Assembly: GCF_018336975.1 (NCBI RefSeq)
Contig: NZ_CP025572.1
Location: 4,076,600 to 4,140,599, forward strand
Reading direction: 5' to 3'
Origin: Marinomonas sp. CT5
GTDB taxonomy: Bacteria > Pseudomonadota > Gammaproteobacteria > Pseudomonadales > Marinomonadaceae
DNA: 64,000 bases
Of this stretch, positions 18,208-27,566 are shown piece by piece. The translations under genes and the position numbers were made by a program. Position 1 is the stretch's first letter. Each line of letters opens with the position of its first letter. The notes under the pieces were generated by a model. It was not told where the DNA came from and did not search any database. It saw nothing but the letters and a program-made list of their open reading frames with translations.

Positions 18208-19653
18208 ATGCTTACAGGATTAAAATCTCTGGTACGTAAAGCTACCTCTCTGCTTGCCTCGTCAAAGGCTCAGACTTACCCAATTATCATTCCACGCAGC
18301 GATCACAGCTTATCTCGACAAGATTTAAGTCCAAATGCCGTCAAAGTACTATATCGCCTCAACAAAGCAGGCTACGACGCTTTTCTTGTTGGCGGCTGTA
18401 TACGAGATCACTTAATCGGTATTGAGCCAAAAGACTTTGACGTGGTAACCAATGCCACACCAGAAGAAGTCCACAACATATTTTCAAACTCAAGACTCAT
18501 AGGCCGCCGATTCAAATTAGTCCATGTCACATTTGGCCGAGAAATTATTGAAGTTTCGACCTTTAGAGCCGGAACAGCCCAAGAAGACAATGAAGACGAT
18601 ACAAAGAACACATCACTAAAAGGCAAAGACTCGGCCCGATCTGCCCACGGCATTGTTTTAAGAGACAATGTTTACGGCAGCATTGAGGAAGACGCTGAGC
18701 GTCGCGACTTCACTTTTAATGCCTTGTATTACAATGTTCAGGACTTCAGTATCCATGATTACTGCGGCGGCCTAAAAGACATTGAAAACAAACAAATTCG
18801 CATCATTGGCGATGCACGCCAACGCTATCAGGAAGATCCTGTGCGTATGCTGCGCGCTATTCGCTTTGCTGGTAAGTTAGGATTCGAAATAGAAGCCGAA
18901 ACCGCTGCGCCAATCAAAGAAATGGCTCATCTTTTGGACCACATACCACCAGCTCGATTATTCGAAGAAGTGCTTAAACTTCTCGGTAGTGGCAATGGTA
19001 TTGATACCTTCCACTTACTTCGCCAATACGGCCTGTTCCGTTACCTGTTTCCAGATACAGAAGCACTACTTCAAAGTGGCTGGAAGCGTGATGACATAGA
19101 CCCTGAAGCTTTTATCCTTCAAGGTCTAAGAAATACAGATAGCCGCATCCAGAGCGGTAAAACAACGGCACCATATTTCTTATACGCGGTTCTACTATGG
19201 CCTAGCGTGGCTCTGCGACACGAAGAATTCCAAGCGCAGGGCATGCCAGTCACACCAGCATTGCACCAAGCTGCCAATATGGTGTTAGACAACCAAGTTG
19301 CCTCAACAGCCATTCCACGCCGCTTTTCAACACCGATGCGCGAAATATGGGATATGCAATTCCGTTTACCTAAACGCTACGGTAAGCGCGCTTTCTTATT
19401 GCTGGAACATCCTCGTTTCCGCGCAGGTTTCGACTTTTTACTGATTCGTGAACTCAGCGGTACCAATTTGGATGGCTTGGGTGATTGGTGGGAGAAATTC
19501 CAGCATGGCACCGAAAGCCAACAAAGAGAATTGATCAAAAGTATAGATTCATTCGTTAAAGACAAAGACGGCCCTAAAAAGCGCCGTCCACGTCGCCGTA
19601 GAAAAAGCAATACGACTAAAACCACGTCACAAAGCGAAACTTATAACGAATAA
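18208..19653 (+). CDS. pcnB: Poly(A) polymerase I
   Basis: This enzyme adds A tails to RNA 3' ends and so promotes decay. The 481-residue nucleotidyltransferase has its active-site core in FLVGGCIRDHLIGIEPKDFDVVTNA, with the catalytic Asp pair in KDFDVV. RRDFTFNALYY and the EDPVRMLRAIRFAGKL RNA-binding region also mark the family. The Arg/Lys-rich C-terminal tail (KKRRPRRRRK) is typical of PcnB and separates it from the CCA-adding enzyme. There is no good Shine-Dalgarno at the ATG used, so the true start may differ. It heads pcnB-folK-panB-panC-pgi. Confidence 0.93.
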   Translation: MLTGLKSLVRKATSLLASSKAQTYPIIIPRSDHSLSRQDLSPNAVKVLYRLNKAGYDAFLVGGCIRDHLIGIEPKDFDVVTNATPEEVHNIFSNSRLIGRRFKLVHVTFGREIIEVSTFRAGTAQEDNEDDTKNTSLKGKDSARSAHGIVLRDNVYGSIEEDAERRDFTFNALYYNVQDFSIHDYCGGLKDIENKQIRIIGDARQRYQEDPVRMLRAIRFAGKLGFEIEAETAAPIKEMAHLLDHIPPARLFEEVLKLLGSGNGIDTFHLLRQYGLFRYLFPDTEALLQSGWKRDDIDPEAFILQGLRNTDSRIQSGKTTAPYFLYAVLLWPSVALRHEEFQAQGMPVTPALHQAANMVLDNQVASTAIPRRFSTPMREIWDMQFRLPKRYGKRAFLLLEHPRFRAGFDFLLIRELSGTNLDGLGDWWEKFQHGTESQQRELIKSIDSFVKDKDGPKKRRPRRRRKSNTTKTTSQSETYNE

Positions 19654-19664
19654 GAGGGTGCGTT

Positions 19665-20150
19665 TTGATACACGCTTATATTGGCCTCGGCAGCAATCTT
19701 GAAAATCCAATGGCGCAAATCGATCGCGCCATTGAAACCTTAAAGAAACACGACGATCTAAAAAATCTTCGTGTTTCTTCTATTTATGGCAGCAAACCTG
19801 TTGGTCCACAGGATCAACCAGACTATATTAATGCGGTTGCCGAGTTTGATACCCACCTCTCTCCTATTGAATTACTCGACTTATTGCAAAGCATTGAACA
19901 TTCGCAACGTCGAGTCAGAGAACGGCATTGGGGGCCGCGCACCCTAGACTTAGATCTGTTATTGTATGGACAAGAGACAATACAGACACCACGACTCACC
20001 GTTCCACATTCGTTCATGCTAGAACGAGGGTTTGTCATCAAGCCGCTTAGCGACCTTGCTCCTGACCGAGTTTTGGCGAATGGAAACACCGTTACTGAGC
20101 AGCTTCAACAACTTGATACCAGCGATTTGGTCTTTATCAAAGAAGAATAA
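19665..20150 (+). CDS. folK: Hydroxymethyldihydropterin pyrophosphokinase
   Basis: This enzyme transfers pyrophosphate from ATP to 6-hydroxymethyl-7,8-dihydropterin in folate synthesis. The 161-residue protein begins IHAYIGLGSNLENP and has the HPPK signature RHWGPRTLDLDLLLYG. It starts at a TTG with GAGGG 6 bases upstream. It lies 11 bases after pcnB and 3 bases before panB, so it is co-transcribed with them. Confidence 0.95.
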   Translation: MIHAYIGLGSNLENPMAQIDRAIETLKKHDDLKNLRVSSIYGSKPVGPQDQPDYINAVAEFDTHLSPIELLDLLQSIEHSQRRVRERHWGPRTLDLDLLLYGQETIQTPRLTVPHSFMLERGFVIKPLSDLAPDRVLANGNTVTEQLQQLDTSDLVFIKEE

Positions 20151-20153
20151 ATT

Positions 20154-20978
20154 ATGTATTCAGATAACTCACAAAGAAAACTCACCAAGCCAGTTACTCT
20201 ATCCACACTGAAAAAAATGAAAGCGGATAAAGAGAAAATCACCTGCTTAACAAGCTATGACGCCTCTTTTACCAATGTCATGAATGTTGCGGGCGTAGAA
20301 ACAATATTGGTTGGGGATTCTCTTGGCATGGTCGTACAAGGCCAAGACAGTACATTACCCGTTACCATCGAAGATATGTGCTATCACACTGCAGCAGTAA
20401 AACGAGGCAACACCAACGCCTTCATCCTAGCTGATATGTCTTTTATGAGTTACAGCAAACCTGAGCAAGCGCTAGACAACGCGGCAAAGCTTATGCAAGC
20501 TGGCGCTAATATGGTCAAGCTTGAAGGCGGCAGCTGGTTAGCAGACACAATAAAACTGCTCAGCCAACGTGGCATTCCGGTGTGTGCGCATTTAGGTCTC
20601 ACACCGCAATCTGTGCATAAATTTGGTGGCTATAAAGTACAAGGCAAAAGCCAAGATGCCGCCGACCTATTACTACAAGAGTCGTTAGACTTGGTGGCGG
20701 CGGGCGCTGACATTCTTTTATATGAATGCATCCCCACAGAGCTTGGCAAGACCTTAACCGATGCGGTTCCTGTACCCACTATTGGTATTGGTGCAGGACA
20801 CCATACCGACGGCCAAGTGCTGGTCATGCACGATATGCTTGGCATAAACCTTGGCCACACTCCTAAATTCGTTAAAAACTTTTTAACCGATGGTCGGAAT
20901 GTAACAGAAGCCTTTGAAGCTTATGTGAAAGAAGTTAAAGACATGACATTCCCAGGACCTGAGCACGGATTCAAATAA
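20154..20978 (+). CDS. panB: 3-methyl-2-oxobutanoate hydroxymethyltransferase
   Basis: This is the first step of pantothenate synthesis: a methylene group from tetrahydrofolate is added to alpha-ketoisovalerate to give ketopantoate. The 274-residue TIM-barrel protein has [13 protein letters not shown] with the metal-binding Asp, and [18 protein letters not shown] near the C-terminus. The stop overlaps the start of panC by one base, a sign of coupled translation. The folate gene folK directly upstream fits the folate cofactor. Confidence 0.96.
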   Translation: MYSDNSQRKLTKPVTLSTLKKMKADKEKITCLTSYDASFTNVMNVAGVETILVGDSLGMVVQGQDSTLPVTIEDMCYHTAAVKRGNTNAFILADMSFMSYSKPEQALDNAAKLMQAGANMVKLEGGSWLADTIKLLSQRGIPVCAHLGLTPQSVHKFGGYKVQGKSQDAADLLLQESLDLVAAGADILLYECIPTELGKTLTDAVPVPTIGIGAGHHTDGQVLVMHDMLGINLGHTPKFVKNFLTDGRNVTEAFEAYVKEVKDMTFPGPEHGFK

Positions 20979-21826
20979 TGAAAACTTTCCATACAATTGC
21001 CGAACTTCGTGCTGCGCTAAAAATTGAGCGCCTACAAGACAAAAGCATTATTTTTGTACCAACAATGGGCAACTTACACGACGGCCATATGTCATTAATT
21101 CGTCGCGCAAGCGAAGAAGGCGATGTCGTTGTATCCTCTATTTTTGTTAACCCGATGCAATTCTCGGCTAACGAAGATTTAGAACGCTACCCAAAAACAC
21201 TAGAAGAAGACAAAAAAGTCTTAGAAGCCAACGGCTGCCATTACCTATTCGCCCCTGATGCGTTGGAAATGTACCCTGATGGCAAGCGTAGCCAAACACA
21301 AATTGAAGTCATGGGACTGTCCGATATTCTTTGTGGTGCTTCACGCCCTGGACATTTTGTGGGTGTTGCCACAGTCGTGACAAAATTGTTTAACATTGTT
21401 CAGCCAGACTGTGCCATATTTGGCAACAAGGACTTTCAACAACTTAAAGTTATTGAAGACATGGTACGCGATCTCAGCTCTAACGTTCGCGTTATTGGCA
21501 TTGATACCGCACGCAATGACGACGGACTCGCGATGAGTTCTCGTAATGGCTACCTAACAGAAGAAGAAAGACGCATTGCACCTGCAATGTATCAAACCCT
21601 GCTATGGGCGAAAGAGGCGCTCCTAGCAAACAGTGCGAGTCACGAGGACATTCGCGAACAAGCTCAACAGAAGCTTGAAGCGGCTGGTTTCCGTCGTGAT
21701 TATTTCGAAATACGCGCACAAGACAATTTACAAACACCGTCAGAGGAAGAGAAACGCCTAGTCATTTTGGCTGCGGCACACTTAGGCAGTGCACGCTTGA
21801 TCGATAACCTGCGTGTAGAGCTATAA
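20978..21826 (+). CDS. panC: Pantothenate synthetase
   Basis: This enzyme joins pantoate and beta-alanine with ATP. The 282-residue protein has the HIGH-like nucleotide motif [16 protein letters not shown], the pantoate-site FVNPMQF and the [12 protein letters not shown] motif. It needs beta-alanine, which the putative pyrimidine-degrading operon at 48.6-52.9 kb could also produce, although panD normally supplies it. No panD gene is in the window. Confidence 0.96.
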   Translation: MKTFHTIAELRAALKIERLQDKSIIFVPTMGNLHDGHMSLIRRASEEGDVVVSSIFVNPMQFSANEDLERYPKTLEEDKKVLEANGCHYLFAPDALEMYPDGKRSQTQIEVMGLSDILCGASRPGHFVGVATVVTKLFNIVQPDCAIFGNKDFQQLKVIEDMVRDLSSNVRVIGIDTARNDDGLAMSSRNGYLTEEERRIAPAMYQTLLWAKEALLANSASHEDIREQAQQKLEAAGFRRDYFEIRAQDNLQTPSEEEKRLVILAAAHLGSARLIDNLRVEL

Positions 21827-21851
21827 AACTTTGATTTCTAGGGAGATTGTA

Positions 21852-23498
21852 ATGGGTTCACCCACAGAATTAACCGCTTGGAAGAAGTTAACAGAGCACA
21901 AACAAACCATCGCATCTGTTAGCATCAAGTCCTTGTTTGACGCAGACCCAAACCGTGCCGAGAAATACACGACACAAGCCGCTGGCTGGACATTAGATTA
22001 CGCAAAAAACCGAGCCAATGACGAAACGCTTTCACTGCTTACTGACCTAGCAAAAGAAGCCGGTCTTGAAAGCGCAATCAAAGGCATGTTCAGTGGCGAC
22101 CACATTAACAACACGGAAGATCGTTCTGTGTTGCACATTGCTCTTCGTGCTAGCCAAGCACAAGAAACCTTAATGGTGGATGGCGTGAACGTCTTGGCCG
22201 AAGTACGTGCCACACTGAAGCAAATGGAAGCGTTTGTTGCGCAACTTCATAGCGGCGAATGGAAAGGCTACACAGGCAAACGCATTACTGATGTCATCTC
22301 AATCGGTATCGGTGGCTCTTACCTCGGGCCTAAAGTCGTTGCTGAAGCGCTCACTCCTTACAAAAAAGACGATATCAAGGTTCATTTTGTCGCGAACATC
22401 GATGGCTCAGACATCACTGGCAAATTAAAACAAGTGAACCCAGAAACCACCGTTTTTGTGATTTCCTCAAAGACATTCGGCACGCTAGAAACCTTATCGA
22501 ATGCTAACGCCGCGCGAGACTGGTTCCTAAACAATGGTGGCACACAAAGTGATATCAGCAAACACTTTGCAGCCGTTAGCTCCAATGTCAAAAAAGCTGT
22601 CGAGTTCGGCATGGCGGAAGAAAACATTTTCCCAATGTGGGATTGGGTTGGCGGACGCTACTCACTGTGGTCTGCAATTGGTTTGCCCGTTGCGATTGCC
22701 GTTGGCATGGACAACTTCTACGCCCTGCTAGACGGTGCTCACCAAATGGACGAGCATTTCCGCACAGCGCCATTTGAAGAAAACTTACCGGTTATCATGG
22801 GCGCTCTTGGCGTGTGGTACATCAACTTCCACAACGCTCAAACACACGCTTTGATTCCTTACGACCATTACTTACGTGCTATGCCTGCTCACATCCAGCA
22901 GCTGGATATGGAAAGTAACGGTAAAGCCAACCTATTGAATGGCGATGGTGTAGAAACCGATACCGGCCCTATCATTTGGGGTGGCGCGGGCACGAACGGC
23001 CAACACGCTTATCACCAACTACTGCATCAAGGTACACGCCTTGTACCTGTGGACTTTATCGCTCCATTGGCATCTCACAACCCAATTGGCGAACACCACA
23101 CACAATTGTTTGCTAACTGCTTAAGCCAGTCGCAAGCCTTAATGGTTGGTAAAACACTAGAACAAGCGAAACAAGAACTTCGTGATGCAGGCGCTAGTAC
23201 AGATCAAGTGGAAGCGATTGCTCCTCACAAAGTGATCAAAGGCAATCGCCCAAGTAACACCCTACTGACCGATAAAATGACACCAGCCACCGTTGGTGCC
23301 TTGATCGCCCTCTACGAGCACCGTACTTTTGTACAAGGCACGATTTGGGGCATCAACTCATTCGACCAATGGGGCGTGGAACTCGGCAAAGTACTGGGCA
23401 CCGACATCTACAACCGCCTTGTGAGCGACAGCGACAACAGCACCTTAGATGCTTCAACCCAAGCACTGATCAAAGCGTTCAAGAAAGCTCAATCTTAA
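21852..23498 (+). CDS. pgi: Glucose-6-phosphate isomerase
   Basis: This enzyme interconverts glucose-6-phosphate and fructose-6-phosphate. It has both family signatures: the region [16 protein letters not shown] and the C-terminal stretch with [19 protein letters not shown] chose the ATG at 21852 (548 residues, E. coli 549). GGGAG lies 6 bases before it and inside the longer frame that opens at 21831. It is the last gene of the pcnB-folK-panBC-pgi block, and a strong terminator follows. Confidence 0.96.
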   Translation: MGSPTELTAWKKLTEHKQTIASVSIKSLFDADPNRAEKYTTQAAGWTLDYAKNRANDETLSLLTDLAKEAGLESAIKGMFSGDHINNTEDRSVLHIALRASQAQETLMVDGVNVLAEVRATLKQMEAFVAQLHSGEWKGYTGKRITDVISIGIGGSYLGPKVVAEALTPYKKDDIKVHFVANIDGSDITGKLKQVNPETTVFVISSKTFGTLETLSNANAARDWFLNNGGTQSDISKHFAAVSSNVKKAVEFGMAEENIFPMWDWVGGRYSLWSAIGLPVAIAVGMDNFYALLDGAHQMDEHFRTAPFEENLPVIMGALGVWYINFHNAQTHALIPYDHYLRAMPAHIQQLDMESNGKANLLNGDGVETDTGPIIWGGAGTNGQHAYHQLLHQGTRLVPVDFIAPLASHNPIGEHHTQLFANCLSQSQALMVGKTLEQAKQELRDAGASTDQVEAIAPHKVIKGNRPSNTLLTDKMTPATVGALIALYEHRTFVQGTIWGINSFDQWGVELGKVLGTDIYNRLVSDSDNSTLDASTQALIKAFKKAQS

Positions 23499-23530
23499 CC
23501 ATTTAGCTTCTTGTATTGTACAGCGCTACT

Positions 23531-23558
23531 AAAAACACCAGCCTCGGCTGGTGTTTTT
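23531..23558 (+). terminator. pgi operon terminator
   Basis: The 12-bp arms AAAAACACCAGC and GCTGGTGTTTTT surround a CTCG loop, followed by GTTTTTG. It is 33 bases past the pgi stop. The A run on the other side could make it work in both directions. Confidence 0.85.
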
Positions 23559-23651
23559 GTTTTTGCCCCTTCCCTATCTAAAGAGCCTATTATTGTAAGT
23601 CGCGGCCTCAGCCCGATCATCTACCCGACACAAACTTTTGTGCATGACACC

Positions 23652-23712
23652 AAGCCAAGCGGCGTTTCTCTCTCGAAACTATCGCCTACCTCATCGAAAC
23701 GCCGCTTGGCTT
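23652..23712. repeat. 17-bp perfect inverted repeat after pgi
   Basis: AAGCCAAGCGGCGTTTC (23652-23668) and GAAACGCCGCTTGGCTT (23696-23712) are exact complements with a 27-base loop. It lies at the border between the conserved pgi block and the accessory patch that follows. There is no obvious flanking duplication. Confidence 0.6.
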
Positions 23713-23818
23713 TCTAAATAGATATCTAGCGTAAATAGAAAAAGCGTTTTAGTATCGATACATAAAAACCCATATGACAAATATTAAAAGCCATGCATAT
23801 TACCAAAAATGAGCAATT

Positions 23819-24880
23819 ATGAAATTAAGTGAATTTGGTTACCATTATTTGGATACTTTTTTGAATGAAAATCATATATCAATCTTAGCTGATAGCTATC
23901 TTGGACATATGATGTCAGAAAACAATGGAAAAGGAGTTTTAGCTGATAATTATTCGAATTTACTTAACATTTCTGTTGCTGCTGAGACATTGATTAATCG
24001 CGGCAAACACATACCATGGCTAAAAAATAACCTCGAAGAGCTATCAAGATTACCTTACTTGAAAAACACTATTCATCTGAATTCAAAAGTTGCTGCCGAA
24101 GTAATAGCAGGCGGACTTCTCTCAGAGGTTTTCAATGAATTAGAACCTTTACCTGAAGCTAAAAAATCTAAAACACCTGATTTTAAACTCTTTAATTCTG
24201 GTTATGCGGAAGTATATTGTCCTCAAACTTCAGAGCAAAATATAACTGCTGTGAGGGAACAACAAGAATCCCAAAAAGGTAGAGATGTTGTTATTGCCTT
24301 CTCTCGGCCGCTAACTGGACAAACTCAAGGAGCTAAAAGCTACCCAGCAAATAAAATAATTGATCGTATAATAAATCATAAACGTGAAAATGATCAGAGT
24401 AAGCCTGAATCTACAAACCTACTGTGGTTAGATTTAACTCATGGGTTTAATGTAGGTTGTGATGATACACAGCCACTAAAAACAATCCTACATGCAGGTA
24501 CTGCTTATACTGGTAATTTTGGTATTTGGCATGCATTCTATGGAAAACTAAATGTGAGTACATTTTCTCCAGAGAGAACGATACTTAAATACTCTGACTT
24601 TAACTCTGGTTTCTACAAGCAGCAGAAAGAAGGTTTATTTAGGCTACGCAGTCAGTTACATGGTGCAATCTTGCTGACCAAAGACGGCATTATTTTTTTT
24701 GAAAACCCATGGACATCCACACCACTTGAAGAAAGTATTAAGAAAAAAATATCTCAACTTCATAGGTTTCGCGCAAATTTCTCATGGTTTCAACATGGGT
24801 CACAACAGCTTTGTCATTCAACAATTGATAACGAGCTTGCTAAAATTAATTGGCTTTACCAGAATAAAACTAGCAAATAA
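23819..24880 (+). CDS. Orphan protein of unknown function, possibly a nuclease-like fold
   Basis: I do not recognise this 353-residue protein. It looks soluble, with no signal peptide or membrane helix. Residues about 120-135 read TPDFKLFNSGYAEVYCP. This loosely follows the D...E-x-x pattern of restriction-endonuclease-like folds, although the usual catalytic Lys is not where expected. The gene looks AT-rich compared with pgi, has a weak Shine-Dalgarno and stands alone beside toxin-antitoxin remnants, so recent transfer is likely. Confidence 0.6.
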   Translation: MKLSEFGYHYLDTFLNENHISILADSYLGHMMSENNGKGVLADNYSNLLNISVAAETLINRGKHIPWLKNNLEELSRLPYLKNTIHLNSKVAAEVIAGGLLSEVFNELEPLPEAKKSKTPDFKLFNSGYAEVYCPQTSEQNITAVREQQESQKGRDVVIAFSRPLTGQTQGAKSYPANKIIDRIINHKRENDQSKPESTNLLWLDLTHGFNVGCDDTQPLKTILHAGTAYTGNFGIWHAFYGKLNVSTFSPERTILKYSDFNSGFYKQQKEGLFRLRSQLHGAILLTKDGIIFFENPWTSTPLEESIKKKISQLHRFRANFSWFQHGSQQLCHSTIDNELAKINWLYQNKTSK

Positions 24881-24918
24881 TTAAACTACAACCACTCTTT
24901 TCCTGGGAAAAATCTGTA

Positions 24919-25108
24919 AATATCAAAGCCTCAATCCATATATCTCATTCCTGCCACCACCCACCAAGCGATACATGCATTTTTCTCAACAAAGTCTCCG
25001 AGATCATCGAATTACGATGACTTTAGAGCTTCTGATGATGCCAATGTATTTTTATCAATGTTAAGCGAATTACGCGATTTATTCGACTTTACATATGAAA
25101 ACTCTTGA
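24919..25108 (+). other. Possible gene remnant (open frame without a start)
   Basis: The 335 bases between the orphan gene and the antitoxin hold one open frame of about 62 codons ending at the TGA 25106-25108. Its end (DANVFLSMLSELRDLFDFTYENS) looks protein-like. It has no start codon and no recognised family, so it could be the tail of a deleted gene or chance. Confidence 0.2.
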
Positions 25109-25215
25109 GCAGAATAAATTCAACATTCAGTTCAACCCTTTTTCCTCAGCATCAAGGTAGATACAACTCTCCTCTTTTCAGTGCTATTCTTTTACTCAAT
25201 CGAGGAGGATATACA

Positions 25216-25431
25216 ATGACTCAAATAAACAGAAACATCGTTGAAGATGCGTTATCACTCTCAACGAGCGAACGGGTAGAGCTTGTCGAAAAGCTTCTTG
25301 AAAGCTTAGACGCACCGAATGCTGAGCTAAACGCTATTTGGGCACGAGAGGCAGATGCTCGCATTGAAGCGTATGAAAAAAAACAGCTAACCTCCAAGCC
25401 CTTGTCTGAAGTGTTAAGTAAATATAAATGA
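25216..25431 (+). CDS. Antitoxin of the addiction-module (TIGR02574-like) family
   Basis: This small protein of 71 residues begins MTQINRNIVEDALSLSTSER and continues VELVEKLLESLD, the typical pattern of this antitoxin family that pairs with ParE/RelE toxins. The ATG at 25216 has a strong GAGGAGG before it, so the longer frame from 25105 is not used. Its TGA overlaps the ATG of the toxin frame by 4 bases (ATGA), the classical coupling in such modules. The toxin is frameshifted here. Confidence 0.82.
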   Translation: MTQINRNIVEDALSLSTSERVELVEKLLESLDAPNAELNAIWAREADARIEAYEKKQLTSKPLSEVLSKYK

Positions 25432-25725
25432 ACGTAGAATTTTTTAGACATCGCCGAAAGGGAACTCGATGATGCCTTCAAATACTATGATGGTATTTAT
25501 AAAGGCCTAGGGTTGAGATTCATTGCTGAACTAGAGTCGCCGATAGAACGAATTAAATTACACCCAGCTGCTTGGCAAAAAGCCAGCTCAGTCACGCATA
25601 AGTGCTTACTTAACCGATTCCCATATTCAATTATTTATCAAATTAAAGGCGACTTGTTACTGGTCGTGGCTATTGCCTCTAGCCACCAAAGACCTAACTA
25701 CTGGGCTAATCGAACGAGTAGCTAG
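25428..25725 (+). pseudogene. ParE/RelE-type toxin gene, frameshifted near the start
   Basis: The ATG at 25428 overlaps the antitoxin stop. The first codons give MNVEFF, then the frame reaches a TGA. Dropping one T from the six-T run at 25440-25445 gives MNVEFLDIAERELDDAFKYY, which continues unbroken to 25725. The restored protein would have about 98 residues and the ParE/RelE-like end YSIIYQIKGDLLLVVAIASSHQRPNYW. This is either a true inactivation, phase variation in the T run, or a base-calling error. Confidence 0.8.
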
Positions 25726-25752
25726 AACGATAAACATGACAAAAACAAAAAC

Positions 25753-25914
25753 TTAATAGTGATATCGTAGCTGCGCTATCAAGATGAAATCGTCTTGATA
25801 TTTATAAACAATTCGGTGTTCATCATTGATGCGACGAGACCAATAACCAGCAAGGCCATGCCTTAAAGGTTCAGGTTTACCAATCCATTCATAATGGCTC
25901 AAGCTGAATATCCT
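25753..25914 (-). pseudogene. YoeB-type toxin, C-terminal remnant
   Basis: On the minus strand the frame ending at 25753 reads HYEWIGKPEPLRHGLAGYW, then SRRINDEHRIVYKYQDDF, and ends LIAQLRYHY. This matches the second half of YoeB/Txe mRNA interferases, including the catalytic His and Tyr near the end. The frame is closed upstream by a stop at 25915-25917. The N-terminal half and the YefM antitoxin are missing, so it is a remnant. Confidence 0.8.
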
Positions 25915-25953
25915 TTATCAGCAAGTTGATACGCTTTCAGCTCAAGCAATGAA

Positions 25954-26736
25954 TTAATCGATATTGAACTGAATATATTGCCCCGGTGTTACTCCCATCA
26001 CACGACGAAACATGGCAATAAAGGCGCTGACATTTTCATAGCCCAAGGTGAACGCAATATTGGTGACGGGGATGTTGTCGGCCAACATTTCGATAGCGCT
26101 CAACACCCTTGCTCGCTGCCGCCATTCAGAAAAACCCAGCCCTGTTTGCTCGTTAAAACGTCGTGCTAGGGTTCTCGAAGACAAACCTATCGTTCTCGCC
26201 CATTCCTCTAAACTTCGATTATCAGCAAGGTTCGATAGTAGCCCATCAGTCATCTTTTTAAGAGATGGTAATTCAGGCTGCACCAAACCAAACAAAGTTT
26301 CTGGCAAGTTCACGATTTCATCAAACAGTACTTCGGATAAACGGTTTTTCACGGCTTGAGACGTATCGTCTGACCAACTGGCTGCTCGATGCACAAGTTC
26401 TTTTAGTAGTGGTGTTGTTTGAAAAGTTTTTGGGGAGCCATTAAGTAACTGGCTTCTTTTTGGGTCAAGGTAAACACTCCAACCTTTAAAATGGCCATGG
26501 GATTTCGCGCCATGCAATGTATTTGGTGGAACCCACACAGTATGGGTGGCGGGAACAACCCACCAACCGAATTCGGTTTGCACTGACAAAAGTCCTTCTA
26601 AACTACCAACCAACTGGCCAAATGCATGTTGATGCAACTCTGTTTCTCTTATCTGATTTTCAACTAATTCCACCGACAAAATTAAGTCAGCATCAGATTG
26701 ATCAATAATATCCACAAGCAGTAAAGATGTTTTCAC
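25954..26736 (-). CDS. AraC-family transcriptional regulator
   Basis: This 260-residue regulator has an N-terminal cupin-like sensor (about 1-140, with ELHQHAFGQLV and WVPPNTLHGAKSHG). The C-terminal AraC DNA-binding pair of helix-turn-helices follows (RSLEEWARTIGLSSRTLARRFNEQ and VTNIAFTLGYENVSAFIAMFRR). This layout is typical of regulators of exporters or small-molecule metabolism. The ligand is unknown. It is divergent from the 87-residue gene at 26836, its most likely target. Confidence 0.88.
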   Translation of the reverse strand: MKTSLLLVDIIDQSDADLILSVELVENQIRETELHQHAFGQLVGSLEGLLSVQTEFGWWVVPATHTVWVPPNTLHGAKSHGHFKGWSVYLDPKRSQLLNGSPKTFQTTPLLKELVHRAASWSDDTSQAVKNRLSEVLFDEIVNLPETLFGLVQPELPSLKKMTDGLLSNLADNRSLEEWARTIGLSSRTLARRFNEQTGLGFSEWRQRARVLSAIEMLADNIPVTNIAFTLGYENVSAFIAMFRRVMGVTPGQYIQFNID

Positions 26737-26835
26737 TTTGGCAATTTCTCAGTATTAGTTGTCTCAATTAATGGAGTATAGCCAAAATCCCCGCACTATA
26801 CTGAGCACTCATTTATTAGTTTAAGAGGCCTACTC

Positions 26836-27099
26836 ATGACATCCATTATCAAACCCGAAGACATTTTGCCCGAAGATGTTAACCAAGCAAATCTTGACGG
26901 CATTCACATTCGCAAAGGAACAGTAGCCGCATTTTTACAAAATGCTAAACTCTGGCAAGATCCCAATACCACAGAGGAAGAAAAAGCAAAACTCTTCGAG
27001 GCGATTAAAGAGACACTTCCTGCTCTGCAAGTATTAGGCATGTTTGAGGTGTTTCAGTTTCAAAATAAGGTTCTAAGAACTTTAAGTGAAGAGTGTTAA
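26836..27099 (+). CDS. Small conserved-looking protein next to the AraC regulator
   Basis: This soluble protein of 87 residues is unrecognised, and I see no catalytic motif. It contains HIRKGTVAAFLQNAKLW and a central acidic helix (TTEEEKAKLFEAIKETL). A good AGAGG Shine-Dalgarno lies before the ATG. Its divergent position, 99 bases from the AraC-type gene, suggests control by that regulator. Codon use looks ordinary for the genome. Confidence 0.65.
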   Translation: MTSIIKPEDILPEDVNQANLDGIHIRKGTVAAFLQNAKLWQDPNTTEEEKAKLFEAIKETLPALQVLGMFEVFQFQNKVLRTLSEEC

Positions 27100-27187
27100 T
27101 CAGCCTAAAAGGTAAGAGCCGTTAAATCACTGACCTTAACGGCTCAACGAACACTGGCCCAACAACTGAATCAAATATTGAGTACCC

Positions 27188-27523
27188 ATGAAAATCAAAG
27201 TAATAAAAATAGCAACAAAGGATGGTGGCTTTTATTTTTGGATTGATGGCGACCAAGGGTTTAATTCGTCGGAATTACTCGAAATATTAAAGCCACTAGA
27301 TATTGTCGACTGCCTAAGAGTTCATCAATCATTCGGCCCCGCTGAATATACGGATGATATTCATACCAAAGCAGGTATTTTTCGTCTTCGTGAAGAGTTT
27401 GATGAATTTGCTGGTGCAACCTTACATTCTGAAAATAAAGCCTTAATGAATAAAATTTTAGCATTTATGCTTAAATCAGGACGGTACAATATCCAGCAGG
27501 AACAAAGTTTAAATCCCCTATAA
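27188..27523 (+). CDS. Small protein of unknown function
   Basis: I do not recognise this 111-residue protein. It starts MKIKVIKIATKDGGFYFWIDGD and has no membrane helix or signal peptide. It is followed directly by the decayed DUF1963-type gene, so both may come from one acquired segment. Immunity-type proteins often have this size and company, but nothing proves that here. Confidence 0.55.
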   Translation: MKIKVIKIATKDGGFYFWIDGDQGFNSSELLEILKPLDIVDCLRVHQSFGPAEYTDDIHTKAGIFRLREEFDEFAGATLHSENKALMNKILAFMLKSGRYNIQQEQSLNPL

Positions 27524-27566
27524 TGCTTCCAATGTTTGAAGCCATCTATGGCAAAGAAAATCCATC

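Noticed and set aside
25428..25725. Programmed ribosomal frameshift in the toxin gene
   Set aside because: The frame needs a +1 move, while T-run slippage in ribosomes usually gives -1, which leads to a stop here. A mutation, phase variation or sequencing error is simpler.
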